Origin: Cytophagaceae bacterium
GTDB lineage: Bacteria > Bacteroidota > Bacteroidia > Flavobacteriales > Flavobacteriaceae
DNA: 64,000 nt
Assembly: GCA_002710685.1 (NCBI GenBank)
Contig: PALD01000037.1
Location: 239,953-303,952 of the forward strand
Reading direction: 5' to 3'
A program made the translations under genes and the position numbers. The notes under the pieces were generated by a model. The model was not told the origin of the DNA and ran no database searches. It saw nothing but the letters and a program-made list of their open reading frames with translations. How positions within the stretch are numbered: the first letter of the stretch is position 1; each line of letters begins with the position of its first letter. Below, piece after piece: positions 54,462-63,043 of the stretch.

Positions 54462-55256
54462 ATGAACCTTCCCCTAGAAATTCGCGATGTAAACGTGACG
54501 CGCTACATCACCCCGCTGCGCGAAGGTGGATCGCTACCCGCAGTCGCTGATGCTGATGACGGTTTTAAATATGTAGTAAAGTTTAAGGGAGCAGGTCACG
54601 GTGTAAAAGCGCTAATTGCAGAATTATTGGGTTGCGAGATTGCCCGGGTACTGGGCTTTAAGGTGCCCGAAGTGGTCTTTGCGCACCTGGATGAAGCCTT
54701 TGGCCGCACCGAGGGAGATGAGGAAATACAAGATTTGCTCAAGGGAAGCCAAGGTCTCAATATAGGGCTGCACTTTCTTTCTGGAGCCATAAATTTTGAC
54801 CCTGTAGTGACCACGGTAGATGCTCAGCTGGCATCAGAGATTGTATGGTTTGATGCGTTTATGACTAATATTGACCGCACTTTTCGCAATACCAATATGC
54901 TCATCTGGCACCGTGAACTGTGGCTCATAGACCACGGCGCGGCGCTGTACTTTCACCACGCGTTTACAAACTGGGAAAAGAGTGCACAAACCCCCTTTGC
55001 CCTCATCAAGGACCATGTGCTGTTACCGCAAGCCAGTGCGCTTGATGCCGCAAGCACCCGTTTACAAGAGGTACTCAGCCATGAAATATTAAGGGAAATC
55101 GTAAACCTTATCCCGCAAGAATGGATGGACTGGGAGGGTTATGATGAGTCTCCTGAAGAGATACGGGCGGTCTACCTCAACTTTTTGACCACGCGCCTGG
55201 CACACGCAGATATATTCACCAAAGAAGCACAGCATGCACGACAAGCACTTGTATGA
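54462..55256 (+). CDS. HipA-like kinase
   Basis: This 264-residue protein is a shortened HipA-fold kinase. It has FKYVVKFKGAGHGVKALIAELLGCEIAR (ATP-binding Lys and Glu), NIDRTFRNTNMLIWH (catalytic loop with Asp/Asn), and ELWLIDHGAALYFHH (metal-binding Asp). It lacks the HipB-interacting N-terminal part and has no HipB gene next to it. It overlaps by 23 bp a DUF3037 gene, its usual partner. The TTG at 54453 is in frame, but the ATG at 54462 is preferred. The substrate is unknown. Confidence 0.85.
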   Translation: MNLPLEIRDVNVTRYITPLREGGSLPAVADADDGFKYVVKFKGAGHGVKALIAELLGCEIARVLGFKVPEVVFAHLDEAFGRTEGDEEIQDLLKGSQGLNIGLHFLSGAINFDPVVTTVDAQLASEIVWFDAFMTNIDRTFRNTNMLIWHRELWLIDHGAALYFHHAFTNWEKSAQTPFALIKDHVLLPQASALDAASTRLQEVLSHEILREIVNLIPQEWMDWEGYDESPEEIRAVYLNFLTTRLAHADIFTKEAQHARQALV

Positions 55257-55617
55257 GTATGCGGTGATACGCATCGTCCCCCAGGTGGAGCGTGAGGAGT
55301 TCTTTAATGTGGGCGTTATAGTCTATTGCAAGAATCCGCGGTACATCGCCATGCAATATGGTCTGGATGACCAGAAGCTGGCAGCCTTTTGTCCTGAGCT
55401 TGATGTGGAGCAGGTGAGAAAGAACCTTGAGGCATTTAAGAGTATCGCTTCCGCGAAAAAGACCGGCGGACCCATCGCCCAGCTGGATGCCGCATCGCGG
55501 TTTAGATGGTTGACCGCCACCCGGAGCTCCGTGATTCAGACCTCAAAAACACACCCGGGATTTAGCGATGACCTTGAGGCGACGCTTCACAAACTTTTTG
55601 AGGACCTAGTCCTTTAA
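55234..55617 (+). CDS. DUF3037 protein, partner of the HipA-like kinase
   Basis: This 127-residue protein has the DUF3037 pattern (YEYAVIRIVPQVEREEFFNVGVIVYC, then FCPELDVEQV, SRFRWLTATRSSVIQTS and HPGFSDDLEATLHKL). It starts inside the kinase gene, so translation is coupled. HipA-like/DUF3037 pairs are widespread but, as far as I know, uncharacterised. A decayed copy of the 3' end of this gene lies at 57072-57164, on the other side of the S41 peptidase gene. Confidence 0.85.
   Translation: MHDKHLYEYAVIRIVPQVEREEFFNVGVIVYCKNPRYIAMQYGLDDQKLAAFCPELDVEQVRKNLEAFKSIASAKKTGGPIAQLDAASRFRWLTATRSSVIQTSKTHPGFSDDLEATLHKLFEDLVL
55445..55456. repeat. Dispersed palindrome, variant TCGCTTCCGCGA
   Basis: TCGC-TTCC-GCGA inside the DUF3037 gene. 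Confidence 0.4.
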
Positions 55618-57015
55618 ATCCCCAATCACAAAATCAATCCATTCTTCTTCTGGGATTTCAAGGATGGTTTCTGGAATAAATCCCGTGGCATCAATGGGTG
55701 CAGTGTCTGTCCAGCTTGACTTTTCCCTGGGGATGTAGAGCTTTAATGCTTCACATGGAAGGTCTGTGGGCTGGGACATGCCCAGATAATCCATCATGCC
55801 CACGGTGTGCCTGCCATAGGTCTTGACTTTACCGCTTTGCTTGAGCAGTGAGAAAAAATATTCTGTTGAGCTTCCGCCAAATTCATCAAAAACAACCGCA
55901 ACCTTCCGGGGATTTACGGTTATTGAGTCAAGTGGAAAGTCCACGGATGGGGTTTTGTAAAAAGTTTCTTTTGTCTCCGGGAGTTCCTTGTATGCTTTTC
56001 TATAGGCATCAAGTTTTTCTTCGGTAAAGTATTTTTCATACCCTTCAGGAATAGGATTTTCAACAAACATGGCGATGTCCGGTAATTTCTTTTTTAGGTT
56101 TTCTGGAGAAATCCTAACATAGTTTTCACCCTGAGTAATTTTCGCAGTAGCGATATAGGGTATTAGACTTACCCAGCCCGAACTGCCACCGCCATTGCCC
56201 CGCAGGTCAACAATAAGATATGGTGTGGAGCGGATGATGGAATCATTATGGGCAACGACCTCCTGGATTTGAGCATCGTTGTTCTCAAAGGTGGGGATGT
56301 TGAGATAGCTTACCTCTTGATTGATCTTATCAAAGACAAGTCCTTGCTTGCCATTTGTCCAACTATCAAAAACCTCGGTTTCAAGCCTGTTTAATTCTCT
56401 GTCCTCCCTGACCCATAGTTGCAGGCTCCATATTTTTAAAAAGTTTCCCGTGACCTTGGCGGGGATGTCGATATTGATATTCCGGTTGTAGAGCTTGACT
56501 TTATAATTGTTGCCATCAGGTGTAAGGGTGAAATATACAAAACCCTGTGGATACGTGTCTTTTACAGCAGAAACCTTGATTGCCTTGTAGGTGTCATCAT
56601 CAGATTTTATGATGGCGATATGTGTGCTGTCGCTGTTTTTATAATATCCTGTAAGGGCATCAGCATCCATTAATTTCTGGTCTAGATCGCCCTTGTAATA
56701 ATTTACGACCGTACTGTCAATCTTGCCATAATATTCTATCCTGAAATGCTTGTCCTTAAAAAAGTTTACATAATCCTTGATCAATAGATAACAGGCCTTT
56801 GTTGAGGTTGCAGACCCTGCTTTATGTAAAAGCTGATTTTTAAATTCTTCATAGTCAGCCTTGTTTTTTGCCGTGACCTTATCTGGATATCCCGCGTAAT
56901 TGAGTTCAACCTGCTGGATGGATTGGTCTAGGTTTGTGGGACAATCACATTGTGCTTGCGCAAAACCATTTATTGTAAACAGAAACAGGGGCACTGTATA
57001 AAGAAAACGAAACAT
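55606..57015 (-). CDS. S41-family peptidase (tail-specific-protease type)
   Basis: This 469-residue protein has a signal peptide (LFLFTINGFAQ) and an N-terminal CDC motif (AQCDCPTNLD). A central domain shows no obvious PDZ fold, and an S41 core includes YLIVDLRGNGGGSSG and VVFDEFGGSSTEYFFSLL with the probable nucleophile Ser. A Lys in the following strand (SGKVKTYGRH) is a candidate base. It is likely a periplasmic or surface protease. The frame opens at 57105, but the signal peptide fixes 57015. It is paralogous to the S41 gene at 58357-59535 and lies between DUF3037 and a DUF3037 remnant. Confidence 0.87.
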   Translation of the reverse strand: MFRFLYTVPLFLFTINGFAQAQCDCPTNLDQSIQQVELNYAGYPDKVTAKNKADYEEFKNQLLHKAGSATSTKACYLLIKDYVNFFKDKHFRIEYYGKIDSTVVNYYKGDLDQKLMDADALTGYYKNSDSTHIAIIKSDDDTYKAIKVSAVKDTYPQGFVYFTLTPDGNNYKVKLYNRNINIDIPAKVTGNFLKIWSLQLWVREDRELNRLETEVFDSWTNGKQGLVFDKINQEVSYLNIPTFENNDAQIQEVVAHNDSIIRSTPYLIVDLRGNGGGSSGWVSLIPYIATAKITQGENYVRISPENLKKKLPDIAMFVENPIPEGYEKYFTEEKLDAYRKAYKELPETKETFYKTPSVDFPLDSITVNPRKVAVVFDEFGGSSTEYFFSLLKQSGKVKTYGRHTVGMMDYLGMSQPTDLPCEALKLYIPREKSSWTDTAPIDATGFIPETILEIPEEEWIDFVIGDLKD

Positions 57016-57071
57016 GTTGCTAACATTGTGGATTAGTGCAAGAAAGATAATATAATCCTTAGAAATAGTTT

Positions 57072-57164
57072 TTGCAGAAGCGAAAAACTGCAGTGCGGTC
57101 ATCAACCCGCTGGATGCCCCAACCGGGGTTTAGCCATGACCTTGAGATGGTGTTGCAGAAGCTT
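57072..57164 (+). pseudogene. Decayed copy of the DUF3037 3' end
   Basis: The plus strand here reads KTAVRSS, then QPGFSHDLEMVLQKL, which lines up with TATRSS and HPGFSDDLEATLHKL in the intact DUF3037 (55234-55617). The DNA agrees: CTGGATGCC..GGTTTAG and TTTAGC?ATGACCTTGAG both have close counterparts. In the intact gene these two blocks are about 50 bases apart and each borders a GG(A)TTTAG repeat, so the remnant looks like a copy with a deletion between those short repeats. No start, no 5' two thirds. Confidence 0.6.
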
Positions 57165-57361
57165 TTATGCATAGGGGCTGTAGCAGGTAGCAATTTTATC
57201 CACCTGCTTTCTTTTCAGCTTTTTATAAAGTTCATGGGCCGTGCGCTTCATGACCCCGCCTTCTTTTCCTACCGCCACGTAGTATTGATTTTTTTGGGCA
57301 AGGTTTGCCCCGTTGCTGTATAGGCAATGCAGAGCAGGAGGATGGATACTCTACGGGTCAT
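57165..57361 (-). pseudogene. Small secreted-protein gene with a homopolymer frameshift
   Basis: The ATG at 57361 opens a signal peptide (MTRRVSILLLCIAYTATGQ), but the frame stops after about 30 codons. In the neighbouring frame the sequence continues as NQYYVAVGKEGGVMKRTAHE, KKLKRKQVDKIATCYSPYA, stop at 57165. One extra A in the seven-A run (TTTTTTT on the plus strand near 57289-57295) would join them into a ~65-residue secreted protein. The interval of 197 bases is one less than a multiple of three. Either decayed or a sequencing error; unknown family. Confidence 0.5.
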
Positions 57362-57433
57362 TTTTATCTCAAGATTTTGTGTGGGCACGCGGTGCTTGAA
57401 ATATAGAAGTAGGTGTGCGTACTTCATGGGTTT

Positions 57434-58321
57434 TTATTGATTTAGGTAATAAACATGCCTATCCTCAATGTCTCGATATCTAATCAAGTTGTGAGAAGTT
57501 GAATATTCAAAATCGTACTGGTAATTAATTTTGTTGGAGTTTGTGTTGCTAAACCTATTTTCTGTAATAGATGCAACATTGTTTTGTGATAAATAAGCAG
57601 GGCCTACATATGGAATAAAAATACCATAAGCAATAAAAAATCCTTTATAAGGGTTGGGTTTATTGTCGTATTTGTATTCGAAAATATGAGTATTTCCCGA
57701 AATTTCCTTTTCCATTCTTATCACATTGTTAAAGTTACTATCGTAATAATACCTCTGAACACTAAAATCGACATTATCTCCAGATTTGCGGGAATCCCAA
57801 TATATTTCTTTAACTCTTCCATTGGGGTAATAACCTAAATAATATTCTTGGAGTGTATTTAAACTGTCCATAAAAATGCTTTTTAACAGCCCATTGTTGT
57901 TATAGTTGAAGATATAGCTCTTAACCACCTCAAATTCATTACAAACATTTGTTCTTGTTGAGACTACTGATTTTATATTGTGTGATGCATTATATTCAAA
58001 TTGATACACATTCTTTTCGCAACCCTGATAGTGGGGCAAATAGAAAATCATTTTGTCAATAATATTGGTGTTTTCCAGATATTCAAATTCCCATTTTCTA
58101 TATGTGTTTCCGTACATGACCAAAAAGACTGAATTAATAGAGCTGTCAAGATTTCCTTTAGCAAGTTCATTTAAGACCACATCAGGTTCATCCAGCTTAA
58201 AACCTAATTCAACATGCTTGAGTGTGCCATTGCCCTTGTGTGTCCCAAATAAATTGAGCCCATCATCCTTTTCACAGTTGATAAGGGTAAGCAGCAAGAA
58301 AATCAATAATAATTTTTTCAT
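57434..58321 (-). CDS. Lipoprotein with YD/RHS-like beta repeats
   Basis: This 295-residue protein has a lipoprotein signal (LLLTLINC) and acidic residues after Cys. It is rich in Tyr and Asn with recurring strand pairs such as VYQFEYNASHNIKSV, YIFNYNNNGLLKSIF, YYLGYYPNGRVKEIYWD, reminiscent of the repeats in DUF4595-like and RHS-type surface proteins. Markedly more AT-rich than the core genes nearby. It sits between two S41 peptidase genes. Role unknown. Confidence 0.7.
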   Translation of the reverse strand: MKKLLLIFLLLTLINCEKDDGLNLFGTHKGNGTLKHVELGFKLDEPDVVLNELAKGNLDSSINSVFLVMYGNTYRKWEFEYLENTNIIDKMIFYLPHYQGCEKNVYQFEYNASHNIKSVVSTRTNVCNEFEVVKSYIFNYNNNGLLKSIFMDSLNTLQEYYLGYYPNGRVKEIYWDSRKSGDNVDFSVQRYYYDSNFNNVIRMEKEISGNTHIFEYKYDNKPNPYKGFFIAYGIFIPYVGPAYLSQNNVASITENRFSNTNSNKINYQYDFEYSTSHNLIRYRDIEDRHVYYLNQ

Positions 58322-58356
58322 TTTTTAAATGTTGAATTGTTGCCAATCGTGTGCCG

Positions 58357-59535
58357 TCAATTATGTGTTTCCCCGGCTTCCAATGTAACAATCTGGTCAA
58401 TCCAATCTGATTTGTTGTCCAATTTTAAATCGGGAGGTATGCCCACACTTTCATAACTGCTAAATTCCTTGTTTTCATGTTTTGTGGAAAGGGAAACCTG
58501 AAATCTATAACAATTTGTCTGTGTTGAAAAAGAGTGGTTACCATACCCGTAGGTGAGCATACCCCTCGAATTTTCTCCTGCTATTAAAGTTCTTTTATCT
58601 TCTTTTAACTTTAAGGCCAGTAATTCTGCAGAACTTGCAGTTTTAAAATTGATCAAGACATAGATGTGCTGTATTGCTTGATTTCTTTTTAAAGATTTGA
58701 GCAATGCCCTGGCCTGGTTAATGGCGCCACCCCCGTTATTTCTTAAATCAATGATTATGTTTTTTTTGGTGAGTTTTGGCAAAATCTGCCCATAGAAGGT
58801 TTCTGCTTCTTTTATGAGTGTGCTGGTCCTACTTAGCGTTTTAATGCCCATATAATCAAAAGAAGGATTTATGGATGTGTAATTAAAATTGTCTTTGTGG
58901 TTTTTGTTGAAAAAATACGCATTTTCCTTATTCCAAAATGTCGAATGAATCCTGCCTCCTGAAATTTCAATATTTTTTTGATAGAATAACAGGCCGTTTT
59001 TATAATATTCAAAGAGTTCAAGATTGCCATTGGGAGTTTTATTGATACGCAATCTTATTTTTCCCCTGGGCCATACATCTGAACCTGACTTTAGGGTGAT
59101 TCCCAGCCAGGTACTGTCATTCTCTTTTTTGACCAAAACCATGTCATTTCCTGCATGATATATCCCAGAGATGGCACCCTTGATATTGGTGGTATCAATG
59201 GCTTTAGAATAGGTGGGTGTATGTATGGATACGGTATCTGGCACAAAGTAAATTTGATTATGCCTGTCATCTATAAAAGAAATATACTTCTGTAAATACC
59301 CCACGCAAAAATACCTGCTTAGACTGTCGGCTTCTATTTCTTGTTCTATCTCATCCTGCCATTTGTTAAAGGCGGCAATCCTATCTTTCTTTTTTATCTC
59401 ATATCTATAGCTTTTTGCATTTTTAATGAGCGCGGAAACATTGTTGAGTTCTGCTATGCAATCACAATCTCTATCTTGGCCAAAAATGATATGCGCCCCA
59501 AAAAGCAATAACAATGTCAAATAATTTCTAGGCAT
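58357..59535 (-). CDS. S41-family peptidase, second copy
   Basis: This 392-residue protein has a signal peptide (LLLFGAHIIFGQ), the N-terminal motif DCDCIAELNN as in the other S41 protein, and an S41 core with IIIDLRNNGGGAINQARALL and VLINFKTASSAELLALKLKEDKR (nucleophile Ser in ASSAE), then GENSRGMLTYG. It is a likely secreted protease. AT-rich like its neighbour lipoprotein, 35 bp away. The shared CDC opening marks a paralogous pair. Confidence 0.87.
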   Translation of the reverse strand: MPRNYLTLLLLFGAHIIFGQDRDCDCIAELNNVSALIKNAKSYRYEIKKKDRIAAFNKWQDEIEQEIEADSLSRYFCVGYLQKYISFIDDRHNQIYFVPDTVSIHTPTYSKAIDTTNIKGAISGIYHAGNDMVLVKKENDSTWLGITLKSGSDVWPRGKIRLRINKTPNGNLELFEYYKNGLLFYQKNIEISGGRIHSTFWNKENAYFFNKNHKDNFNYTSINPSFDYMGIKTLSRTSTLIKEAETFYGQILPKLTKKNIIIDLRNNGGGAINQARALLKSLKRNQAIQHIYVLINFKTASSAELLALKLKEDKRTLIAGENSRGMLTYGYGNHSFSTQTNCYRFQVSLSTKHENKEFSSYESVGIPPDLKLDNKSDWIDQIVTLEAGETHN

Positions 59536-59637
59536 GTTGATTTGGTTGTTTTATTGTAATGAGCAGTTGTGCGGATGGCGCTTAATATAGAAAATACAAA
59601 ACGAACGAAAAAAACGCATGTACCGCGGGCTATTTTA

Positions 59638-59654
59638 TTTGGCTTAAAGCCAAA
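59638..59654. repeat. Dispersed palindrome TTTGGCTTAAAGCCAAA
   Basis: Perfect copy, about 100 bp upstream of the S41 gene start. Confidence 0.75.
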
Positions 59655-60015
59655 AAATTTTTGATTTTATCATTTCACGCAAATACAATTTATGCATGCT
59701 TGCTACTGACCTTTGCTTTCAAACATGTTGCAGGAGTCAATACTGCTTAACATTTTTCTTAACGTATTTTATGTTGAGTGGCAGGATTAAATGGATTTTC
59801 CCATTTTAAATGGCAGTAAAATCATGCAATGCCCCTTGAAAGTCCTTGAATTCTGATGATGTGCAAGAGCTGTTTTTTTTAAATCATCAACTGATACTAT
59901 ACGGTTATGTACAATAAATAATAGACCTTGTTAATGATAACCGGTGTCAATTAAGACAGTACTCACTATAATGTTTTTCTTCTGGTTGGTTTTTAAGGTT
60001 TTTATAGTCCATGTC

Positions 60016-60234
60016 TTACCCCTCCATCCACTCAACTTCTGGATACATATCAGATTTTAATACATATGAATCTTTTCATTGTCCTCTGTATAATTCTTGA
60101 TATTGTTCTCCAATAAAAGGAATCCGTCCATTCCTAATTTCATTAACAATTCTTTCAAAATCATCTTTATCATCAATGTCAAATTTTTTTTTCAAAATGT
60201 TCGTTTTAAATGTTTGCCAACAACAATATAACAC
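60016..60234 (-). pseudogene. Remnant of a small gene with an in-frame TGA
   Basis: From a GTG at 60234 the minus strand is open for 52 codons and looks protein-like (WQTFKTNILKKKFDIDD, FERIVNEIRNGRIPFIGEQY). It meets TGA at 60076 and continues in the same frame as KDSYVLKSDMYPEVEWMEG to TAA at 60016. The continuity across the TGA suggests a nonsense mutation in a ~70-residue or longer gene. No family recognised; upstream sequence has stops in all obvious extensions. Confidence 0.4.
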
Positions 60235-60360
60235 CTACTAAGATACACAAATACCTCAAAAACAGACGCTCTCATTTTTTACCAATCATTTACAACCACT
60301 TGTAAACGACTATAAACGAAAGTAAATTTTTATCAACCAGCTATTACATGCCACCTGTTA

Positions 60361-60368
60361 CATCTTTG
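60361..60368 (+). promoter_or_regulatory. Probable -7 box for ssb
   Basis: CATCTTTG followed by CGG, one mismatch from TAnnTTTG, 36 bp before the ssb ATG. Confidence 0.4.
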
Positions 60369-60404
60369 CGGTGTATTAACTGTTTAACGATAAAATTTAT
60401 AACT

Positions 60405-60737
60405 ATGAGTACGCTAAGAAACAAGGTACAGTTGATTGGTAATCTGGGCAATGACCCAGAAATCGTAAACCTGGATTCAGGGAAGAAGTTGGCAAAGTTC
60501 AGCATTGCCACAAATGAAACCTACAAGAACAACAAGGGCGAGCGCGTCACAGATACCCAGTGGCACAACGTTGTCGCCTGGGGCAAGACCGCAGAAATCG
60601 TGGAGAGTTATGTGACAAAGGGCAAGGAGATTGCCATTGAGGGCAAGCTCACGTCCCGCAGTTATGAGACCAAGAACGGTGAAAAACGCTGGGTGACAGA
60701 GGTAATCTGTAACGAGCTGTTGATGCTGGGCAAATAA
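60405..60737 (+). CDS. ssb: Single-stranded DNA-binding protein
   Basis: This 110-residue protein consists of one OB fold (MSTLRNKVQLIGNLGNDPEIV, TQWHNVVAWGKTAEIVESYV, GKLTSRSYETKNGEKRW). It ends right after the fold (CNELLMLGK) and lacks the acidic C-terminal tail that recruits partners, so it is probably a secondary, short SSB rather than the main replication SSB. The frame opens at 60348, but the family start is the ATG at 60405. It lies just upstream of recQ. Confidence 0.92.
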   Translation: MSTLRNKVQLIGNLGNDPEIVNLDSGKKLAKFSIATNETYKNNKGERVTDTQWHNVVAWGKTAEIVESYVTKGKEIAIEGKLTSRSYETKNGEKRWVTEVICNELLMLGK

Positions 60738-60745
60738 GGGACCAG

Positions 60746-60815
60746 TTCAAATGGATATGATCAAGCAGGCAGATGCACCTAGATATGGGATTATGCCTGC
60801 TTTATCCTATTTGAA
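60746..60815. other. Long three-part stem-loop between ssb and recQ
   Basis: Nested arms TTCAAAT/ATTTGAA, GGAT/ATCC and AAGCAGGCA/TGCCTGCTT give about 20 base pairs with small bulges around a 22-base loop. No U tract follows, so it is not a standard terminator. It could be an RNA structure in the ssb-recQ leader. Confidence 0.5.
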
Positions 60816-60856
60816 AATTATATATTGTCACCTGCGGCAACCATAATTAAAGAAAG

Positions 60857-62965
60857 ATGAATAACACTGAACTCCTGGGGTTACTGAAGAAGCATTTTGG
60901 CTTTTCGGGATTTCTTGTAGGTCAGCAAGAAATCATAAGTGATTTACTTGCTGGTAAAGATACCCTAGCCATCATGCCCACAGGTGCGGGCAAATCGCTT
61001 TGTTATCAATTGCCGGCACTTGCCCTTAAGGGTACCGCAATCGTGATCTCGCCATTGATTGCCTTGATGAAAGACCAGGTGGATGCCCTGCGGGCCAACG
61101 GTATCCCAGCAGCATATTACAACAGTACCCAGCCCCCTGCACACCAGCAGGAGACCCTCGCGAGATTAAAAGATAACGCACTTGACCTCATCTATGTGGC
61201 TCCTGAGAGCCTCTCCCAGTTATTGCCCATCCTTAATTCCATACCCCTTAACCTCGTCGCGGTTGACGAGGCACATTGCATCTCCTCCTGGGGGCATGAT
61301 TTTAGGCCTGCTTATACCCAGTTATCCCATCTTAAGGAGACTTTTCCGGGAGTTCCCATTATTGCGCTCACCGCAACTGCTGACAAGCCCACGCAAGAAG
61401 ATATCAAGATCCAGTTGAACATACCACGTGCAGCGGTACACTTGTCATCCTTTGACAGGAAAAATATATACCTAGAAGTTCGCCCGGGGATAAACAGGAT
61501 CAACCAGATTCTCAATTTTATCAAGGGAAGGCCCCATGAAGGAGGAATAATCTACTGCCTTAGCAGGAAAGGAACAGAAAAGTTGGCCGATAAACTCAAC
61601 AGCAAAGGCTATAATGCAGCAGCCTACCATGCTGGCCTTTTGCCCGAAGATAGGGCAAAGATCCAGGAAGACTTCATCAATGACCGCACGCCCATTGTTG
61701 TGGCTACCATTGCCTTTGGTATGGGTATAGACAAGAGCAACGTGCGCTGGGTAATCCATTATAACATGCCCAAGAATATAGAGGGCTATTATCAGGAAAT
61801 AGGTCGCAGCGGTAGGGACGGCCTGCCATCAACAGCCTTGATGTTCTACAGTTATGCTGATGTTGTACAACTGGCCCAGTTTGCCCAGGGCAGTACAAAA
61901 GAAGAATATCAACTGGCCAAGCTGGAAAGGATGAAGCAGTTTGCCGAAGCGCTCAATTGCAGGAGAAGGATGTTGCTGGGGTACTTTGGCGAGCATGTCT
62001 ATAAAGATTGCGGCAATTGTGATAATTGTAATGTCCCGCCAGAATATCTCGATGGCACCATCATCGCTCAAAAGGTATGTTCGGCAGTGGCACGGCTTAA
62101 TGAAAAAGAGTCGGTCAACACGGTCGTGGACGTATTGCGGGGCTCAAAGAATGCACATGTGCTTAACAAGGGCCATGAGAAGATAAAGACCTTTGGCGCA
62201 GCAAGTGATATGCCGTGGCTGGACCTGCAACAGTATATCATACAACTGATAAATCAAGGCATCCTTGAGGTCCACTTTCATCAAAACGGGCGGCTGACGC
62301 TTACCCCCTTGGCGAGACAGGTACTTTATGAAGGGAGGAAGGTAAGACTTGCAATCTTGGTAAAAGAAAACCCCAAGAACAAAAAAAATTCGATGGAAAC
62401 CGAGCCAGAAAGTGAGCTATTGCAGCATTTGAAGAACTTGCGTTACGCTATTGCGAAAGAAGACAGCATCCCGGCCTACATCGTGTTTAGCGATGCAACG
62501 TTAAAGGCCATGGAAAAAGAAGTGCCACATGATATGGATGAATTTTCACGCCTCAAGGGTGTGGGCGAGGCTAAACTGGAGAAATATGGAGCCCGTTTTT
62601 TGGCCATACTTAAAGATTTTGACCAGCCCAGAAGGACCCAGAAGAAAACCAATAAACCAAAAAAGCAGGTTTCAACATTGCTCAAGACACTTGAGCTGTA
62701 TGATGATGGGCACGGGATAGAAGAAATAGCCCAAAAGCGAGGCCTTGCCATAAACACAATCTGGGGACACATCATTCAACTTTCAGAAAACGGTGAGCAC
62801 ATCGATTTTGAAGGTCTTATTGATGGTGACGAGCTAGAAAAGATTGCAAATGCAAGGGACAATGTGGAAGATAGCACAAAGCTCAAGTCGTATTACGAGT
62901 ATTTTAATGAAGAGATGCCCTATTGGAAATTGCGGTTGGGTCTTCACCTGCTCATGAACCCATAA
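60857..62965 (+). CDS. recQ: ATP-dependent DNA helicase RecQ
   Basis: This 702-residue protein has Walker A MPTGAGKS at 40-47, DEAH in VAVDEAHCISSWGHDFR (near 136), and the helicase C domain (VATIAFGMGIDKSNVRWVIHYN, then EIGRSGRDG). The four-Cys zinc site is in NCRRR..DCGNCDNCN (about 367-394), and a winged-helix region follows. An HRDC domain (about 515-595) and a C-terminal helix-turn-helix-like extension (about 615-700) complete it. It is a 3'-5' helicase in recombination and repair. Confidence 0.96.
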   Translation: MNNTELLGLLKKHFGFSGFLVGQQEIISDLLAGKDTLAIMPTGAGKSLCYQLPALALKGTAIVISPLIALMKDQVDALRANGIPAAYYNSTQPPAHQQETLARLKDNALDLIYVAPESLSQLLPILNSIPLNLVAVDEAHCISSWGHDFRPAYTQLSHLKETFPGVPIIALTATADKPTQEDIKIQLNIPRAAVHLSSFDRKNIYLEVRPGINRINQILNFIKGRPHEGGIIYCLSRKGTEKLADKLNSKGYNAAAYHAGLLPEDRAKIQEDFINDRTPIVVATIAFGMGIDKSNVRWVIHYNMPKNIEGYYQEIGRSGRDGLPSTALMFYSYADVVQLAQFAQGSTKEEYQLAKLERMKQFAEALNCRRRMLLGYFGEHVYKDCGNCDNCNVPPEYLDGTIIAQKVCSAVARLNEKESVNTVVDVLRGSKNAHVLNKGHEKIKTFGAASDMPWLDLQQYIIQLINQGILEVHFHQNGRLTLTPLARQVLYEGRKVRLAILVKENPKNKKNSMETEPESELLQHLKNLRYAIAKEDSIPAYIVFSDATLKAMEKEVPHDMDEFSRLKGVGEAKLEKYGARFLAILKDFDQPRRTQKKTNKPKKQVSTLLKTLELYDDGHGIEEIAQKRGLAINTIWGHIIQLSENGEHIDFEGLIDGDELEKIANARDNVEDSTKLKSYYEYFNEEMPYWKLRLGLHLLMNP

Positions 62966-62973
62966 AAATTTCT

Positions 62974-62990
62974 TTTGGTTTAAAGCCAAA
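62974..62990. repeat. Dispersed palindrome, variant TTTGGTTTAAAGCCAAA
   Basis: One base changed from the main 17-mer (a G-T pair in the stem), 8 bp after the recQ stop. Confidence 0.6.
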
Positions 62991-63043
62991 AAACCTTTCG
63001 CAAATGGAAGTGTGTTTTTTTAATTTTTCCTTTTGCGGTAAGC

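Larger units (their letters stand above)
59536..60404. other. Long AT-rich intergenic region with one palindrome and gene remnants
   Basis: About 870 bases separate the S41 gene and ssb. It holds a TTTGGCTTAAAGCCAAA palindrome (59638), a broken minus-strand frame (60016-60234), a tiny minus-strand frame (59947-60012, 21 codons, MDYKNLKNQPEEKHY start) that is too short to call, and the ssb promoter. I see nothing recognisable in 59660-59940. Confidence 0.5.

Noticed and set aside
57072..57323. Plus-strand 83-codon frame as an intact gene
   Set aside because: Only its first third resembles protein (DUF3037 tail); the rest overlaps a better minus-strand small-gene remnant.
59947..60012. 21-codon minus-strand frame as a peptide gene
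   Set aside because: Too short and without context or conservation evidence.
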